Positions 56,739 through 64,000 of a stretch of 64,000 nucleotides of DNA are shown in pieces. Every line of letters starts with the position of its first letter. Positions within the stretch are counted from its first letter, which is position 1. A program made the translations under genes and the position numbers. Source of the DNA: Staphylococcus pettenkoferi (GTDB lineage: Bacteria > Bacillota > Bacilli > Staphylococcales > Staphylococcaceae); assembly GCF_026659735.1 (NCBI RefSeq), contig NZ_JANSKK010000007.1, positions 362,878 through 426,877 on the forward strand, written 5' to 3'. Under the pieces are notes generated by a model, which was not told where the DNA came from, searched no databases, and was given only the letters and a program-made list of their open reading frames with translations.

Positions 56739-58197
56739 TGACTTTTAATCTCCCTTCTACGAAATAAAGTAGACGTGACAACGTAAATGTCAGCACGAAG
56801 TAAAGTAATGCTGCGACGAGTAATGGCGTGAACGGATCAAATGACGCACCTTGTACAACTTGTGCGTTAAACATAATTTCACTCACACCGATGACTGACA
56901 CGATAGATGATTCTTTGATCAACGTGACAAACTCATTACCTAAGGCTGGAAGGATGTTCTTAATCGCCTGTGGTAAGATGATGCTCGACATCGTTTGTCT
57001 GTAGTTAAGTCCGAGACTGCGCGCCGCTTCAGTTTGACCTTTATCTACTGCATTGATACCCGCTCTGATAATTTCCGCAATGTATGCAGAGGAGTTGATG
57101 ACAAGTGCAATGGTACCGCATATAAGTGCTGACATATCTAGACCGAGTGCCGCTGTCGTACCGAAGTAAACTAAGAATACCTGAACAAGTAATGGCGTGC
57201 CTCTTAAGAATTCAATATAAATTGAGGCTAACCAGCGTAAAGGCTTGAACGTGCTGAGTTTACAAAGCGAAATGATGGCACCAAAGAGTGAACCAGCGAG
57301 CACCCCGATAGCTGATACGAGCACGGTATTCTTAATCCCTTTCAAGAAGAAACTTCCATATTTCGTAAAGAAGTTACTATTATCACTTGCAAGATCATCA
57401 GCTGCTTTATCTTTGTATTTAGCAATGAGATTGTTATCTTTCACATCTTTAATCGATGCATTGACTCTCTTCATTAGTTCTGGAGAGTTCTTAGGTAATG
57501 CGATGGATGTATCTTTAGACGGTTCGTTGAATTTAACCCCTTTCGCAAACTGTAATTCTGGATTTTGCTTGAGGTATGCTTCCCCTACAGGCCCTTCGAT
57601 AATCATTCCATCGACTTTATTACTTTTTAGGGATAAAATGACTTCTGGAATACGTGTTAAGGAGTGTACGTCCGCATTATCAAATTCAGACTTTGCGACC
57701 TTTTCTTGGTCTGTTTGCTTTTGTACACCTAATTTTTTATTATTGAAATCTTCTTTTTTCTTATATTTATCTGCGTCACTTTTACGGATTAGCATCTTCT
57801 CATCTGCTTGAAGGTAAGCATCAGAGAAATCTACTTCCTTCTTACGTTCTGGAGATGGTGTCATTCCTGAGATAATCATGTCAATCTTACCTGTCTTAAT
57901 CGCACCTAATAAGCTGTCAAATTGCATATTGACGATTTTCAATTTCACATGGTTATCTTTGGCTATTTTTTTCGCAATTTCTACGTCAATACCTGAATAT
58001 TTCGTCTTACCATGTTCATTCTTTTCAAATTCGTAAGGCGCATAGTCGGCAGATAGCCCTACTCTTAATTCCCCACGTTCTTTAATCTTGTCCCATTGAT
58101 CACCGTTATCTTTCGCATATGCATTTGAGTGATACAACGGTAATACGCTCATAATAGCTATAACTGTAATGATGATGAGCTTTGTTATGTATTTCAT
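56731..58197 (-). CDS. glnP: fused amino-acid binding protein and permease GlnP
   Basis: The 488-residue protein joins a signal peptide (about 1-28), an SBP_bac_3 solute-binding domain (about 35-265; [40 protein letters not shown]) and a five-helix permease (about 275-480) with the EAA loop [22 protein letters not shown] near 390. Such fusions are usual in staphylococci and enterococci and keep the receptor tethered. It forms a transporter with GlnQ, encoded 8 bases overlapping downstream. Confidence 0.93.
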   Translation of the reverse strand: MKYITKLIIITVIAIMSVLPLYHSNAYAKDNGDQWDKIKERGELRVGLSADYAPYEFEKNEHGKTKYSGIDVEIAKKIAKDNHVKLKIVNMQFDSLLGAIKTGKIDMIISGMTPSPERKKEVDFSDAYLQADEKMLIRKSDADKYKKKEDFNNKKLGVQKQTDQEKVAKSEFDNADVHSLTRIPEVILSLKSNKVDGMIIEGPVGEAYLKQNPELQFAKGVKFNEPSKDTSIALPKNSPELMKRVNASIKDVKDNNLIAKYKDKAADDLASDNSNFFTKYGSFFLKGIKNTVLVSAIGVLAGSLFGAIISLCKLSTFKPLRWLASIYIEFLRGTPLLVQVFLVYFGTTAALGLDMSALICGTIALVINSSAYIAEIIRAGINAVDKGQTEAARSLGLNYRQTMSSIILPQAIKNILPALGNEFVTLIKESSIVSVIGVSEIMFNAQVVQGASFDPFTPLLVAALLYFVLTFTLSRLLYFVEGRLKVSD

Positions 58198-58409
58198 AAG
58201 CGGCCTCCCTTTGAATTATATTCATCATTATAAGTTATAACGTAAATATATGCAATATGATTTGTGGGATTTTTATACTTTTTAATAGTAATTCTATTTT
58301 TATCTTCGTTCTGATGATGTTTTTAAAATACTGCTAGGGTTAAGAAGAATGAATACAAATGTATATTATGTGCATATTATTTTATATAAGTCAGTAAAGT
58401 AATACAAAA

Positions 58410-58435
58410 AGCCGCACTAAGCGAATAGTACGACT
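58410..58435 (-). terminator. terminator after the PTS-like IIC gene
   Basis: Minus strand AGTCGTACTA / TAGTGCGGCT with three G-T pairs and a 6-base loop, then TTTTTG. Confidence 0.82.
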
Positions 58436-58461
58436 CAACAACTTTAATTTCGAATATGCAA

Positions 58462-59520
58462 TTACTGCTTAGGAATTTCAAAACGATAAATCTCATCTGT
58501 GTAGCGATGTAAGAGCCTTTTACAAATAGCATGAACGACAAATGCGCCTACGAACGGAATGATGAGATACGCAAAGAACAATGCAATCATATTCATCGTA
58601 GGATCTCCCGCCATGCGATTAAATGCATTAATCGGCCCAACTAATCCAGTATAGCCGAAACCTGCAGACATCGGTGAACCTTTAATTTGGAAGAAATAAG
58701 CAACGAGGCCACCGATAATTCCATTTATCGTTAATGGAATCATGATGATTAAATTCTTGAAATATACAGGAATCATCATCTTCGCTGCCCCGATAATAAG
58801 TACGAGATTTACGCCTATAGAATTCACGCGTATTGAACCAAACAGGAATGTCACGCAGGCAGCAACAATACCAAGATTCGCTGCACCACTTCCTAAACCG
58901 TCTAAACCGATAGCTGTAGCAGTGGCGACTACAGAAATAGGTGTAACCATTAATAAAGCATAAGCCACACAAATTAAGATCGACATCAACATAGGATTGA
59001 GTTCCGTGAACGAAGCGATGATACGACCAATACCTTTCGTCACATGTGCCACATAAGGTAAAGTAGTGAGACCGATTAAGCCACTGATAACCGGAATAAC
59101 GACTGGTAAGAGAATCATTTCGAGTGAGCCTAACTTGTCACGCAGAATGAGGAACAAAGCACAAGCAATAGCAACTACGATAATTGTATTGATAATATCG
59201 CCGATTCCTTTTAACTCTACCGTACCATGGTGAAAGATAATCGCACCTGAACCTAACATAGCAGATACACCCACCATCGTCGCACCTGCGCCATTAAAGC
59301 GGAATTGATGGGCTGCGATAATACCAACAATAAACGCCATAAAGGATTGAATAACAAGCACGAGCTGGTAAGCAAGTTCTAAAATTGGATGTCCCTCTTT
59401 AAAGAATTTAAGTAATTCCCCTAGTAAGGCGTTCGGTAGTAAAGCGATGACCACACCTGTACCTACCGCATTGAGGATATTAATAAAGAATTGTTTGACT
59501 GAAAGTTTTGATTCTGACAT
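58462..59520 (-). CDS. PTS-type IIC membrane protein (PTS_EIIC_2 family)
   Basis: The 352-residue protein has about ten membrane segments and the glycine-rich motifs of the PTS_EIIC_2 family (NGAGATMVGVSAMLGSGA near residue 79, GSPMSAGFGYTGLVGPINAF near 285). No IIA or IIB domain or gene is adjacent, and the phosphorylation system it would use is unknown; relatives have been treated as orphan transporters. The ATG at 59520 follows GCGGAGGA; an in-frame ATG 20 codons earlier has no site. Single gene. Confidence 0.83.
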   Translation of the reverse strand: MSESKLSVKQFFINILNAVGTGVVIALLPNALLGELLKFFKEGHPILELAYQLVLVIQSFMAFIVGIIAAHQFRFNGAGATMVGVSAMLGSGAIIFHHGTVELKGIGDIINTIIVVAIACALFLILRDKLGSLEMILLPVVIPVISGLIGLTTLPYVAHVTKGIGRIIASFTELNPMLMSILICVAYALLMVTPISVVATATAIGLDGLGSGAANLGIVAACVTFLFGSIRVNSIGVNLVLIIGAAKMMIPVYFKNLIIMIPLTINGIIGGLVAYFFQIKGSPMSAGFGYTGLVGPINAFNRMAGDPTMNMIALFFAYLIIPFVGAFVVHAICKRLLHRYTDEIYRFEIPKQ

Positions 59521-59662
59521 GGATGTTTCCTCCGCAAATGATATTAGATTTATGATATTACATTTAGCAGAAAAGTACAATATTGTTTTGGGATTGGTTA
59601 AACCTTAGGATATTGTGATTCCCGTAGAAGGAGATGAAATTATTATTCCATATATGTAAAAG

Positions 59663-59699
59663 AAGGCAATTCCTTAGATTTGACTCTAGGAATTGCCTT
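59663..59699 (-). terminator. terminator after the zinc-binding lipoprotein gene
   Basis: AAGGCAATTCCT-AGA and TCT-AGGAATTGCCTT arms, minus strand T-rich tail. Confidence 0.85.
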
Positions 59700-59739
59700 T
59701 TATAGTGCGATTCTATTATGTGAGGATGTATTTCCTTAC

Positions 59740-60690
59740 TTATTGATTGAGTGCTTTGTCGAGAGATTTGATATTTTCTTTCATAATAGACTGGTAAGAA
59801 ATATCTTTCTTGTTCTCTTCATCTTTAGTAAGCACGGATAAGTTATGAAATTCAATTGGTTTCGTATTTGTTTCTTTCTTAATCACATCTGTGACTTTAG
59901 AAGGAATGTTCTGTTCATACATGACATAAGGTTGATGAGATGATTTAATTTCTTTCACAATGTTCATGACTTCTTTTTGACTCGGTTCCTCATCGTTCAT
60001 ACCATTTACACCTTTTTGTTTAAAATGATAACGATCAGCGAGATAACCTAAAGAATCGTGAGAGATGATGACTTGATCACGTTTTTTGTTCTCAGTAACC
60101 TTTTTCATATCTTTATCAATATTCTCTAAATCTTTGTTGAGTTTTTTATAATTCTTTTCGTAATATGACTTATGTTTCGGATCTTTTTTGACAAGTTGGT
60201 CTTTAATTTCTTTCGCAAATTTTTGATCTAATACTGGATCTAGCCATACATGGGGGTCATTTTCAGAATGTGCATGGTGATGACCGTGCTCGTGTTCATG
60301 TTCATGCTCGTCTTCGTCAGATGCAAGCAAATCTTTTTTACTTACTTGATCAGCTAAGGCCAATTTATTGTCTTTCTCATTAATTGACTTACTAATCTTC
60401 TTCCCTACTGGATCCATATCGTCATTTGAGTAGATAAACAAGTCACCTTTTGCGATATTAATCATTTTCTTCTGAGTAGGTTCATATGAGTGAATGTCTG
60501 CTCCTGCTGGATAGATGGACTGAGTATCAACATATTTACCACCTATTTGATCTGTGAAGCTTTTAAAAGCAAACACAGTAGTATGTACTTTCAATTTATG
60601 GTCTTTGCTGACCTTCTTCTCATCCTTGCCACAACCGACTAATGCAGTAGCGAGTACAAGGATACTTATGATAGAAATAATTTTCTTCAA
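59740..60690 (-). CDS. adcA: zinc ABC transporter substrate-binding lipoprotein AdcA/ZnuA-like
   Basis: The 316-residue protein has a lipoprotein signal (LVGC, cysteine near residue 21) and the cluster A-I metal-binding fold: zinc histidines in GADIHSYEP, NDPHVWLDPV and IISHDSLGYLA, with an acidic His-rich loop (HEHEHEHGHHHAH) near residue 132 typical of zinc rather than manganese receptors. I set the start at TTG 60690, behind TTTGGAGG; the longer ATG frame starts upstream of the promoter's -10 and cannot be right. No permease or ATPase genes adjoin. A Zur-like box covers its transcription start. Confidence 0.9.
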   Translation of the reverse strand: MKKIISIISILVLATALVGCGKDEKKVSKDHKLKVHTTVFAFKSFTDQIGGKYVDTQSIYPAGADIHSYEPTQKKMINIAKGDLFIYSNDDMDPVGKKISKSINEKDNKLALADQVSKKDLLASDEDEHEHEHEHGHHHAHSENDPHVWLDPVLDQKFAKEIKDQLVKKDPKHKSYYEKNYKKLNKDLENIDKDMKKVTENKKRDQVIISHDSLGYLADRYHFKQKGVNGMNDEEPSQKEVMNIVKEIKSSHQPYVMYEQNIPSKVTDVIKKETNTKPIEFHNLSVLTKDEENKKDISYQSIMKENIKSLDKALNQ

Positions 60691-60702
60691 ACCGCTAACC
60701 TC

Positions 60703-60725
60703 CAAATCGAAATTATTACGTTTAA
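60703..60725 (-). promoter_or_regulatory. Zur-like operator
   Basis: Minus strand TTAAACGTAATAATTTCGATTTG matches 19 of 23 positions of the Firmicutes Zur consensus TAAATCGTAATnATTACGATTTA as I recall it. It lies between the -10 and the ribosome site. Confidence 0.7.
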
Positions 60726-60726
60726 A

Positions 60727-60755
60727 ATGATACACCGTTCTTTTTGAAAATGCAA
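60727..60755 (-). promoter_or_regulatory. adcA promoter
   Basis: Minus strand TTGCAT, 17 bases, TATCAT; the start point would fall inside the Zur-like box. Confidence 0.7.
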
Positions 60756-60961
60756 TACCTAAATTGGAATCATGACGATTTATTTTGAGGAGATTTTTAC
60801 ATTAGTTATATGAGAATGGTATTTATTTTACTATTTTATCAATCTATATCTTGAAAGAATTATACTTTAAGTAGGTCACTCATATTTAAGTCAACCATTG
60901 CGGAAGCACTAAACTTTCTACGATTTTATTCTTAATCTTTAATAAAAAGGAGATATTAAAC

Positions 60962-61452
60962 ATGAGAAAATGGATACTTATAACTTTCACAGCTTTACTT
61001 TTACTCTCAGCATGTGAACATGAAACTACATCTAAAAGTAAGATTTCAACAAACACAGAGTCTCATAAAGTGAAAAAGAATTCTAAAATCAATCGAATAA
61101 AAATAAAGATCAATCTACAGACACCCAATCTTCAACTGACTTGAATAATCAACAAAATCATTCATTTGCTAGTCCGACTCAACAAGAACAAGCACCATCT
61201 AAAGGAACACAACCAATTGAGTCTAATCAAGTAGTGTCACAAAATGAGTTTGAAAATAATGATGATCAGTTCGACTTCTATTACTACGATCATTACGGGC
61301 GTACACCTGAACAACAGCGAGCCCATGAAAGATGGATTAATGATCAAAGAAGATCTGCTGAAGAAGGTAAGTTTGATGTAGATGTTTCACAGCAACTTAA
61401 AGAAGCAGAAACTCAAGGTGATGATACGACTGAAAATGATCGAGTAGAGTGA
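60962..61452 (+). pseudogene. frameshifted lipoprotein gene
   Basis: The frame starts MRKWILITFTALLLLSACEH, a clear lipoprotein signal behind AAAAAGGAG, and after about 42 codons runs into a wrong frame at AAAA (61085-61088). Adding one A restores an open frame through SKNQSNKNKDQSTDTQSSTD and on to the stop at 61452, giving about 163 residues: a Ser/Gln/Asn linker followed by FDFYYYDHYGRTPEQQRAHE. The family is not recognised. As read, only a 60-residue fragment would be made. It could be decay or slip-based variation. Confidence 0.7.
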
Positions 61453-61457
61453 AATGA

Positions 61458-61640
61458 AAAAGATGTGGACACATGGACACAAATATTTAAGCAAAAATTG
61501 GCGTTGTGACCATTTTGTGTCCAAACATGTCCAGAAAATGAGTTTCTATAGCATTTTATAGCAAAACTGAAAGACACAAAAAAAGAGAAACCCCGTCGTT
61601 ATGGGATTTCTCATATCAAGTAGCACGTTATAGCACTATC
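61458..61640. other. attachment-site-like stretch beside tRNA-Leu
   Basis: An imperfect inverted repeat GGACACATGGACACAAA ... TTTTGTGTCCAAACATGTCC (61465-61532) is followed by repeated TATAGCA units (61548-61638) and a GAGAAACCCCGT/ATGGGATTTCTC hairpin (61588-61615). The block ends 5 bases from the tRNA-Leu 3' end. Arm-type integrase sites and an old attachment core are a plausible reading; no integrase gene remains here. Confidence 0.45.
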
Positions 61641-61644
61641 AAAG

Positions 61645-61728
61645 TACCGGTGGTCGGGTTCGAACCGACACTCCTCGAAAGGAACGGGATTTTGAGTCCC
61701 GCGCGTCTGCCAATTCCGCCACACCGGC
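61645..61728 (-). tRNA. tRNA-Leu (CAA)
   Basis: Class II tRNA, anticodon loop CTCAAAA, variable arm present, no encoded CCA. Last gene of cluster 2. Confidence 0.95.
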
Positions 61729-61773
61729 TTATTGAAATACAGAAAAAACTTCCATTTTAGGAAGCCTATAGAA

Positions 61774-61848
61774 TGGAGCGGAAGATAGGACTTACACCTA
61801 TATCTCGTTCCGGGAAGGAACGTGTTCTAAAAATTGAACTACTCCCGC
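61774..61848 (-). tRNA. atypical tRNA-Gly (TCC), cell-wall type, copy 1
   Basis: Acceptor GCGGGAG, anticodon loop CTTCCCG (TCC), encoded CCA. The D-loop lacks the GG pair (TTCAATTTTTAGAA) and the T-loop reads TGTAAGT in place of TTCGAAT. These are the marks of staphylococcal non-proteinogenic tRNA-Gly, which escapes EF-Tu and feeds glycine to FemX/A/B for pentaglycine bridges. Confidence 0.9.
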
Positions 61849-61865
61849 ATATATTAAAATATAGA

Positions 61866-61940
61866 TGGAGCGGAAGATAGGACTTACACCTATATCTTGT
61901 TCCGGGAAGGAACATGTTCTAAGAATTGAACTACTCCCGC
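61866..61940 (-). tRNA. atypical tRNA-Gly (TCC), cell-wall type, copy 2
   Basis: Same features as copy 1. The first anticodon-stem pair changes from C-G to T-A on both sides, a compensatory change that keeps the stem. Confidence 0.9.
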
Positions 61941-61958
61941 ATGTATTAAACTATTAAA

Positions 61959-62033
61959 TGGAGCGGAAGATAGGACTTGCACCTATATCTCGTTCCGGGA
62001 AGGAACGTGTTCTGAGAATTGAACTACTCCCGC
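61959..62033 (-). tRNA. atypical tRNA-Gly (TCC), cell-wall type, copy 3
   Basis: Same features; T-loop TGCAAGT. The three copies repeat every 92-93 bases, with similar short spacers. Confidence 0.9.
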
Positions 62034-62041
62034 GTAAGACA

Positions 62042-62115
<74 letters not shown>

Positions 62116-62124
62116 AATAAATAA

Positions 62125-62196
62125 CTGGGCTAGCTGGATTCGAACCAGCGCGTGACGGAGTCAAAGTCCGTTGCCTTACCGCTTGGCTATAGCCCA
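62125..62196 (-). tRNA. tRNA-Gln (TTG)
   Basis: Acceptor TGGGCTA/TAGCCCA, anticodon loop CTTTGAC, no encoded CCA. Confidence 0.95.
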
Positions 62197-62207
62197 TTAA
62201 TACTAAG

Positions 62208-62281
62208 GGCGGTTGATGGGAATCGAACCCACGAATGTCGGAACCACAATCCGATGCGTTAACCACTTCGCCACAACCGCC
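62208..62281 (-). tRNA. tRNA-His (GTG)
   Basis: Body identical to the His gene at 27979, but without encoded CCA. Confidence 0.96.
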
Positions 62282-62282
62282 A

Positions 62283-62356
62283 TGGCAGGGACAGTAGGAA
62301 TCGAACCCACATCAAAGGTTTTGGAGACCTCTATTCTACCGTTGAACTATGTCCCT
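62283..62356 (-). tRNA. tRNA-Trp (CCA)
   Basis: Anticodon loop CTCCAAA, acceptor AGGGACA/TGTCCCT, encoded CCA. Confidence 0.96.
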
Positions 62357-62363
62357 ATTTTGA

Positions 62364-62448
62364 TGGTGGAGGGGGGCAGATTCGAACTGCCGAACCCGAA
62401 GGAGCGGATTTACAGTCCGCCGCGTTTGGCCAACTTCGCTACCCCTCC
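62364..62448 (-). tRNA. tRNA-Tyr (GTA)
   Basis: Class II tRNA, anticodon loop CTGTAAA, encoded CCA. Confidence 0.96.
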
Positions 62449-62456
62449 GATGTCTA

Positions 62457-62529
<73 letters not shown>

Positions 62530-62535
62530 ACGTAA

Positions 62536-62608
62536 TGGTTCAGGACAGAGTCGAACTGCCGACACATGGAGCTTCAATCCATTGCTCTACCAACTGAGCT
62601 ACTGAACC
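62536..62608 (-). tRNA. tRNA-Phe (GAA)
   Basis: Identical to the gene at 28071. Confidence 0.96.
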
Positions 62609-62612
62609 ATAA

Positions 62613-62688
62613 TGGCGGTCCCGACGGGAATCGAACCCGCGATCTCCTGCGTGACAGGCAGGCGTGTTAACCGCTACACTACGGGACC
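62613..62688 (-). tRNA. tRNA-Asp (GTC)
   Basis: Identical to the gene at 28148, encoded CCA. Confidence 0.96.
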
Positions 62689-62696
62689 ATTGGTAA

Positions 62697-62770
<74 letters not shown>

Positions 62771-62783
62771 ATAATGTGAAATA

Positions 62784-62873
62784 CGGAGGAAGAGGGATTC
62801 GAACCCCCGCGGGCCGTTAAGCCCCTGTCGGTTTTCAAGACCGATCCCTTCAGCCGGACTTGGGTATTCCTCC
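62784..62873 (-). tRNA. tRNA-Ser (TGA), copy 1
   Basis: Class II tRNA, anticodon loop CTTGAAA, acceptor GGAGGAA/TTCCTCC, no encoded CCA. Confidence 0.95.
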
Positions 62874-62902
62874 ATAATAAAAGTGCTAAGATTAAATTCA
62901 AA

Positions 62903-62995
62903 TGGCGGAGGAGGAGGGATTCGAACCCCCGCGGGCCGTTAAGCCCCTGTCGGTTTTCAAGACCGATCCCTTCAGCCGGACTTGGGTACTCCTCC
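62903..62995 (-). tRNA. tRNA-Ser (TGA), copy 2
   Basis: Same body as copy 1, with one compensated acceptor pair (GGAGGAG/CTCCTCC) and encoded CCA. Adjacent tandem duplicate. Confidence 0.95.
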
Positions 62996-63003
62996 AAATT
63001 ATA

Positions 63004-63077
63004 TGGACCTTGCAGGATTCGAACCTGCGACCGAACGGTTATGAGCCGTTAGCTCTGACCAACTGAGCTAAAGGTCC
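63004..63077 (-). tRNA. tRNA-Ile2 (CAT, lysidine type)
   Basis: Anticodon loop CTCATAA, but the body (GGACCTTTAGCTCAG, AAGGTCC acceptor) follows Firmicutes tRNA-Ile2, whose C34 becomes lysidine and reads AUA. Elongator Met is the next gene. Confidence 0.82.
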
Positions 63078-63102
63078 TAAATATAATCACAACACTTAAT
63101 AA

Positions 63103-63176
63103 TGGCGGTGGAGGGGATCGAACCCCCGACCTCACGGGTATGAACCGTACGCTCTAGCCAGCTGAGCTACACCGCC
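63103..63176 (-). tRNA. elongator tRNA-Met (CAT)
   Basis: GGCGGTGTAGCTCAGCTGG body typical of elongator Met, anticodon loop TTCATAC. Confidence 0.88.
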
Positions 63177-63201
63177 CTATTATGTAATTTTAACTAATAA
63201 A

Positions 63202-63277
63202 TGGTGGAGACTAGCGGGATCGAACCGCTGACCTCCTGCGTGCAAAGCAGGCGCTCTCCCAGCTGAGCTAAGCCCCC
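63202..63277 (-). tRNA. tRNA-Ala (TGC)
   Basis: Anticodon loop TTTGCAC, encoded CCA. Confidence 0.95.
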
Positions 63278-63295
63278 ATTTTTAAAAAATCACTA

Positions 63296-63369
63296 TCGGG
63301 AAGACAGGATTCGAACCTACGACCCCTTGGTCCCAAACCAAGTGCTCTACCAAGCTGAGCTACTTCCCG
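63296..63369 (-). tRNA. tRNA-Pro (TGG)
   Basis: Anticodon loop TTTGGGA, acceptor CGGGAAG/CTTCCCG, no encoded CCA. Confidence 0.95.
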
Positions 63370-63376
63370 TAATAAA

Positions 63377-63450
<74 letters not shown>

Positions 63451-63460
63451 ATAATTTAGA

Positions 63461-63550
63461 TGGTGCCGAGGACCGGAATCGAACCGGTACGGTGATCAAC
63501 TCACCGCAGGATTTTAAGTCCTGTGCGTCTGCCAGTTCCGCCACCCCGGC
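63461..63550 (-). tRNA. tRNA-Leu (TAA)
   Basis: Class II tRNA, anticodon loop CTTAAAA, encoded CCA. Confidence 0.95.
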
Positions 63551-63557
63551 GTAATAA

Positions 63558-63632
63558 TGGAGCAGAAGACGGGATTCGAACCCGCGACCCCAACCTTGGC
63601 AAGGTTGTATTCTACCGCTGAACTACTTCTGC
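63558..63632 (-). tRNA. tRNA-Gly (GCC), canonical
   Basis: Anticodon loop TTGCCAA, normal T-loop TTCGAAT, encoded CCA. Confidence 0.95.
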
Positions 63633-63635
63633 ATA

Positions 63636-63718
63636 TGCGGGTGAAGGGAGTCGAACCCCCACGCCGTGAAGGCGCTAGATCCTAAGTCTAGTGCGTCTGC
63701 CAATTCCGCCACACCCGC
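63636..63718 (-). tRNA. tRNA-Leu (TAG)
   Basis: Class II tRNA, anticodon loop CTTAGGA, no encoded CCA. Confidence 0.95.
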
Positions 63719-63724
63719 TTATAA

Positions 63725-63800
63725 TGGTGAGCCATAGAGGATTCGAACCTCTGACCCTCTGATTAAAAGTCAGATGCTCTACCAACTGAGCTAATGGCTC
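63725..63800 (-). tRNA. tRNA-Lys (TTT)
   Basis: Anticodon loop CTTTTAA, encoded CCA. Confidence 0.96.
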
Positions 63801-63806
63801 TTGAGA

Positions 63807-63882
63807 TGGTGCCGGCCAGAGGACTTGAACCCCCAACCCACTGATTACAAGTCAGTTGCTCTACCAATTGAGCTAGGCCGGC
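63807..63882 (-). tRNA. tRNA-Thr (TGT)
   Basis: Anticodon loop CTTGTAA, encoded CCA. Confidence 0.95.
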
Positions 63883-63897
63883 TTATTATATTTCAAA

Positions 63898-63973
63898 TGG
63901 TGGAGGATGACGGGTTCGAACCGCCGACCCCCTGCTTGTAAGGCAGATGCTCTCCCAGCTGAGCTAATCCTCC
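63898..63973 (-). tRNA. tRNA-Val (TAC)
   Basis: Anticodon loop CTTACAA, encoded CCA. First tRNA after the 5S rRNA. Confidence 0.95.
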
Positions 63974-63982
63974 ATTTGTAAT

Positions 63983-64000
63983 TGCCTGGCAACGTCCTAC
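63983..64000 (-). rRNA. rrf: 5S rRNA, 3' end only
   Basis: Minus strand GTAGGACGTTGCCAGGCA is the usual 3' end of Firmicutes 5S rRNA. The rest of the rRNA operon lies beyond the window; the tRNA block is its downstream part. Confidence 0.88.

Noticed and set aside
59590..59640. Possible fourth copy of the MITE-like repeat (TGTGATTCCCGTAGAAGG...)
   Set aside because: Only about 20 bases resemble the element and no terminal repeat is present.
61774..62033. Reading the three odd Gly tRNAs as tRNA pseudogenes
   Set aside because: Stems are intact, CCA is encoded, and copy 2 has a compensatory stem change; the loop changes match known cell-wall tRNAs.

Overview
The window reads as a Staphylococcus chromosome, probably not S. 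aureus itself; the species cannot be fixed from this stretch alone. The evidence is gene order and content: ribDEBAH behind an FMN riboswitch, sigS next to a ComK-like gene, tal, a crcB pair, metK behind a SAM riboswitch opposite pckA, menE-menC, hemEHG, traP, ecsAB, prsA, yhaM-yhaN-yhaO, airSR, fumC, glnPQ, and a large tRNA block downstream of a 5S rRNA. The tRNA block includes the odd glycine tRNAs that staphylococci use for pentaglycine cell-wall bridges.

Layout. 1-3.6 kb: riboflavin operon (minus strand) under FMN riboswitch control. 3.9-13 kb: a flavoprotein, an orphan compatible-solute binding lipoprotein followed by a 25-residue membrane peptide, a SagB-like glucosaminidase, sigS with its ComK-like neighbour, transaldolase, a two-gene fluoride channel and an aldo-keto reductase. 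13-25 kb: NERD-like membrane protein, metK, pckA, a hydrolase/Nudix pair, yidD, menC-menE, two secreted or membrane proteins of DUF5067 and DUF4352 type, and a membrane-anchored thermonuclease. 25-27.5 kb: an AT-rich accessory remnant ending at a tRNA cluster. It holds a basic peptide, an Ltp-type superinfection-exclusion lipoprotein broken by an in-frame TAA, a small locus with the layout of an Fst-type type I toxin-antitoxin pair, and the C-terminal end of a tyrosine integrase. 27.6-28.3 kb: eight tRNA genes. 28.7-60.7 kb: conserved core: heme synthesis, TRAP, Ecs transporter, HIT protein, PrsA, YhaM/N/O, YheA/B, AirSR, fumarase, tRNA modification (TrmL, QueG, a pseudouridine synthase), an amino-acid ABC transporter, a PTS-like IIC protein and a zinc-binding lipoprotein with a Zur-like box over its promoter. 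60.9-61.6 kb: a frameshifted lipoprotein gene and an attachment-site-like stretch beside a second tRNA cluster. 61.6-64 kb: 26 tRNA genes, then the 3' end of a 5S rRNA.

How the parts fit. Several operons carry readable cis control: FMN and SAM riboswitches with their terminators, a strong tRNA promoter and the Zur-like site. Both tRNA clusters are flanked on their 3' side by decayed mobile DNA, as expected if tRNA 3' ends served as integration sites. Outside genes, the main unexplained structures are a MITE-like palindromic repeat with 11-bp terminal inverted repeats (two clear copies in opposite orientation, one decayed) and a leader before yhaO whose inverted repeats can pair in two mutually exclusive ways.
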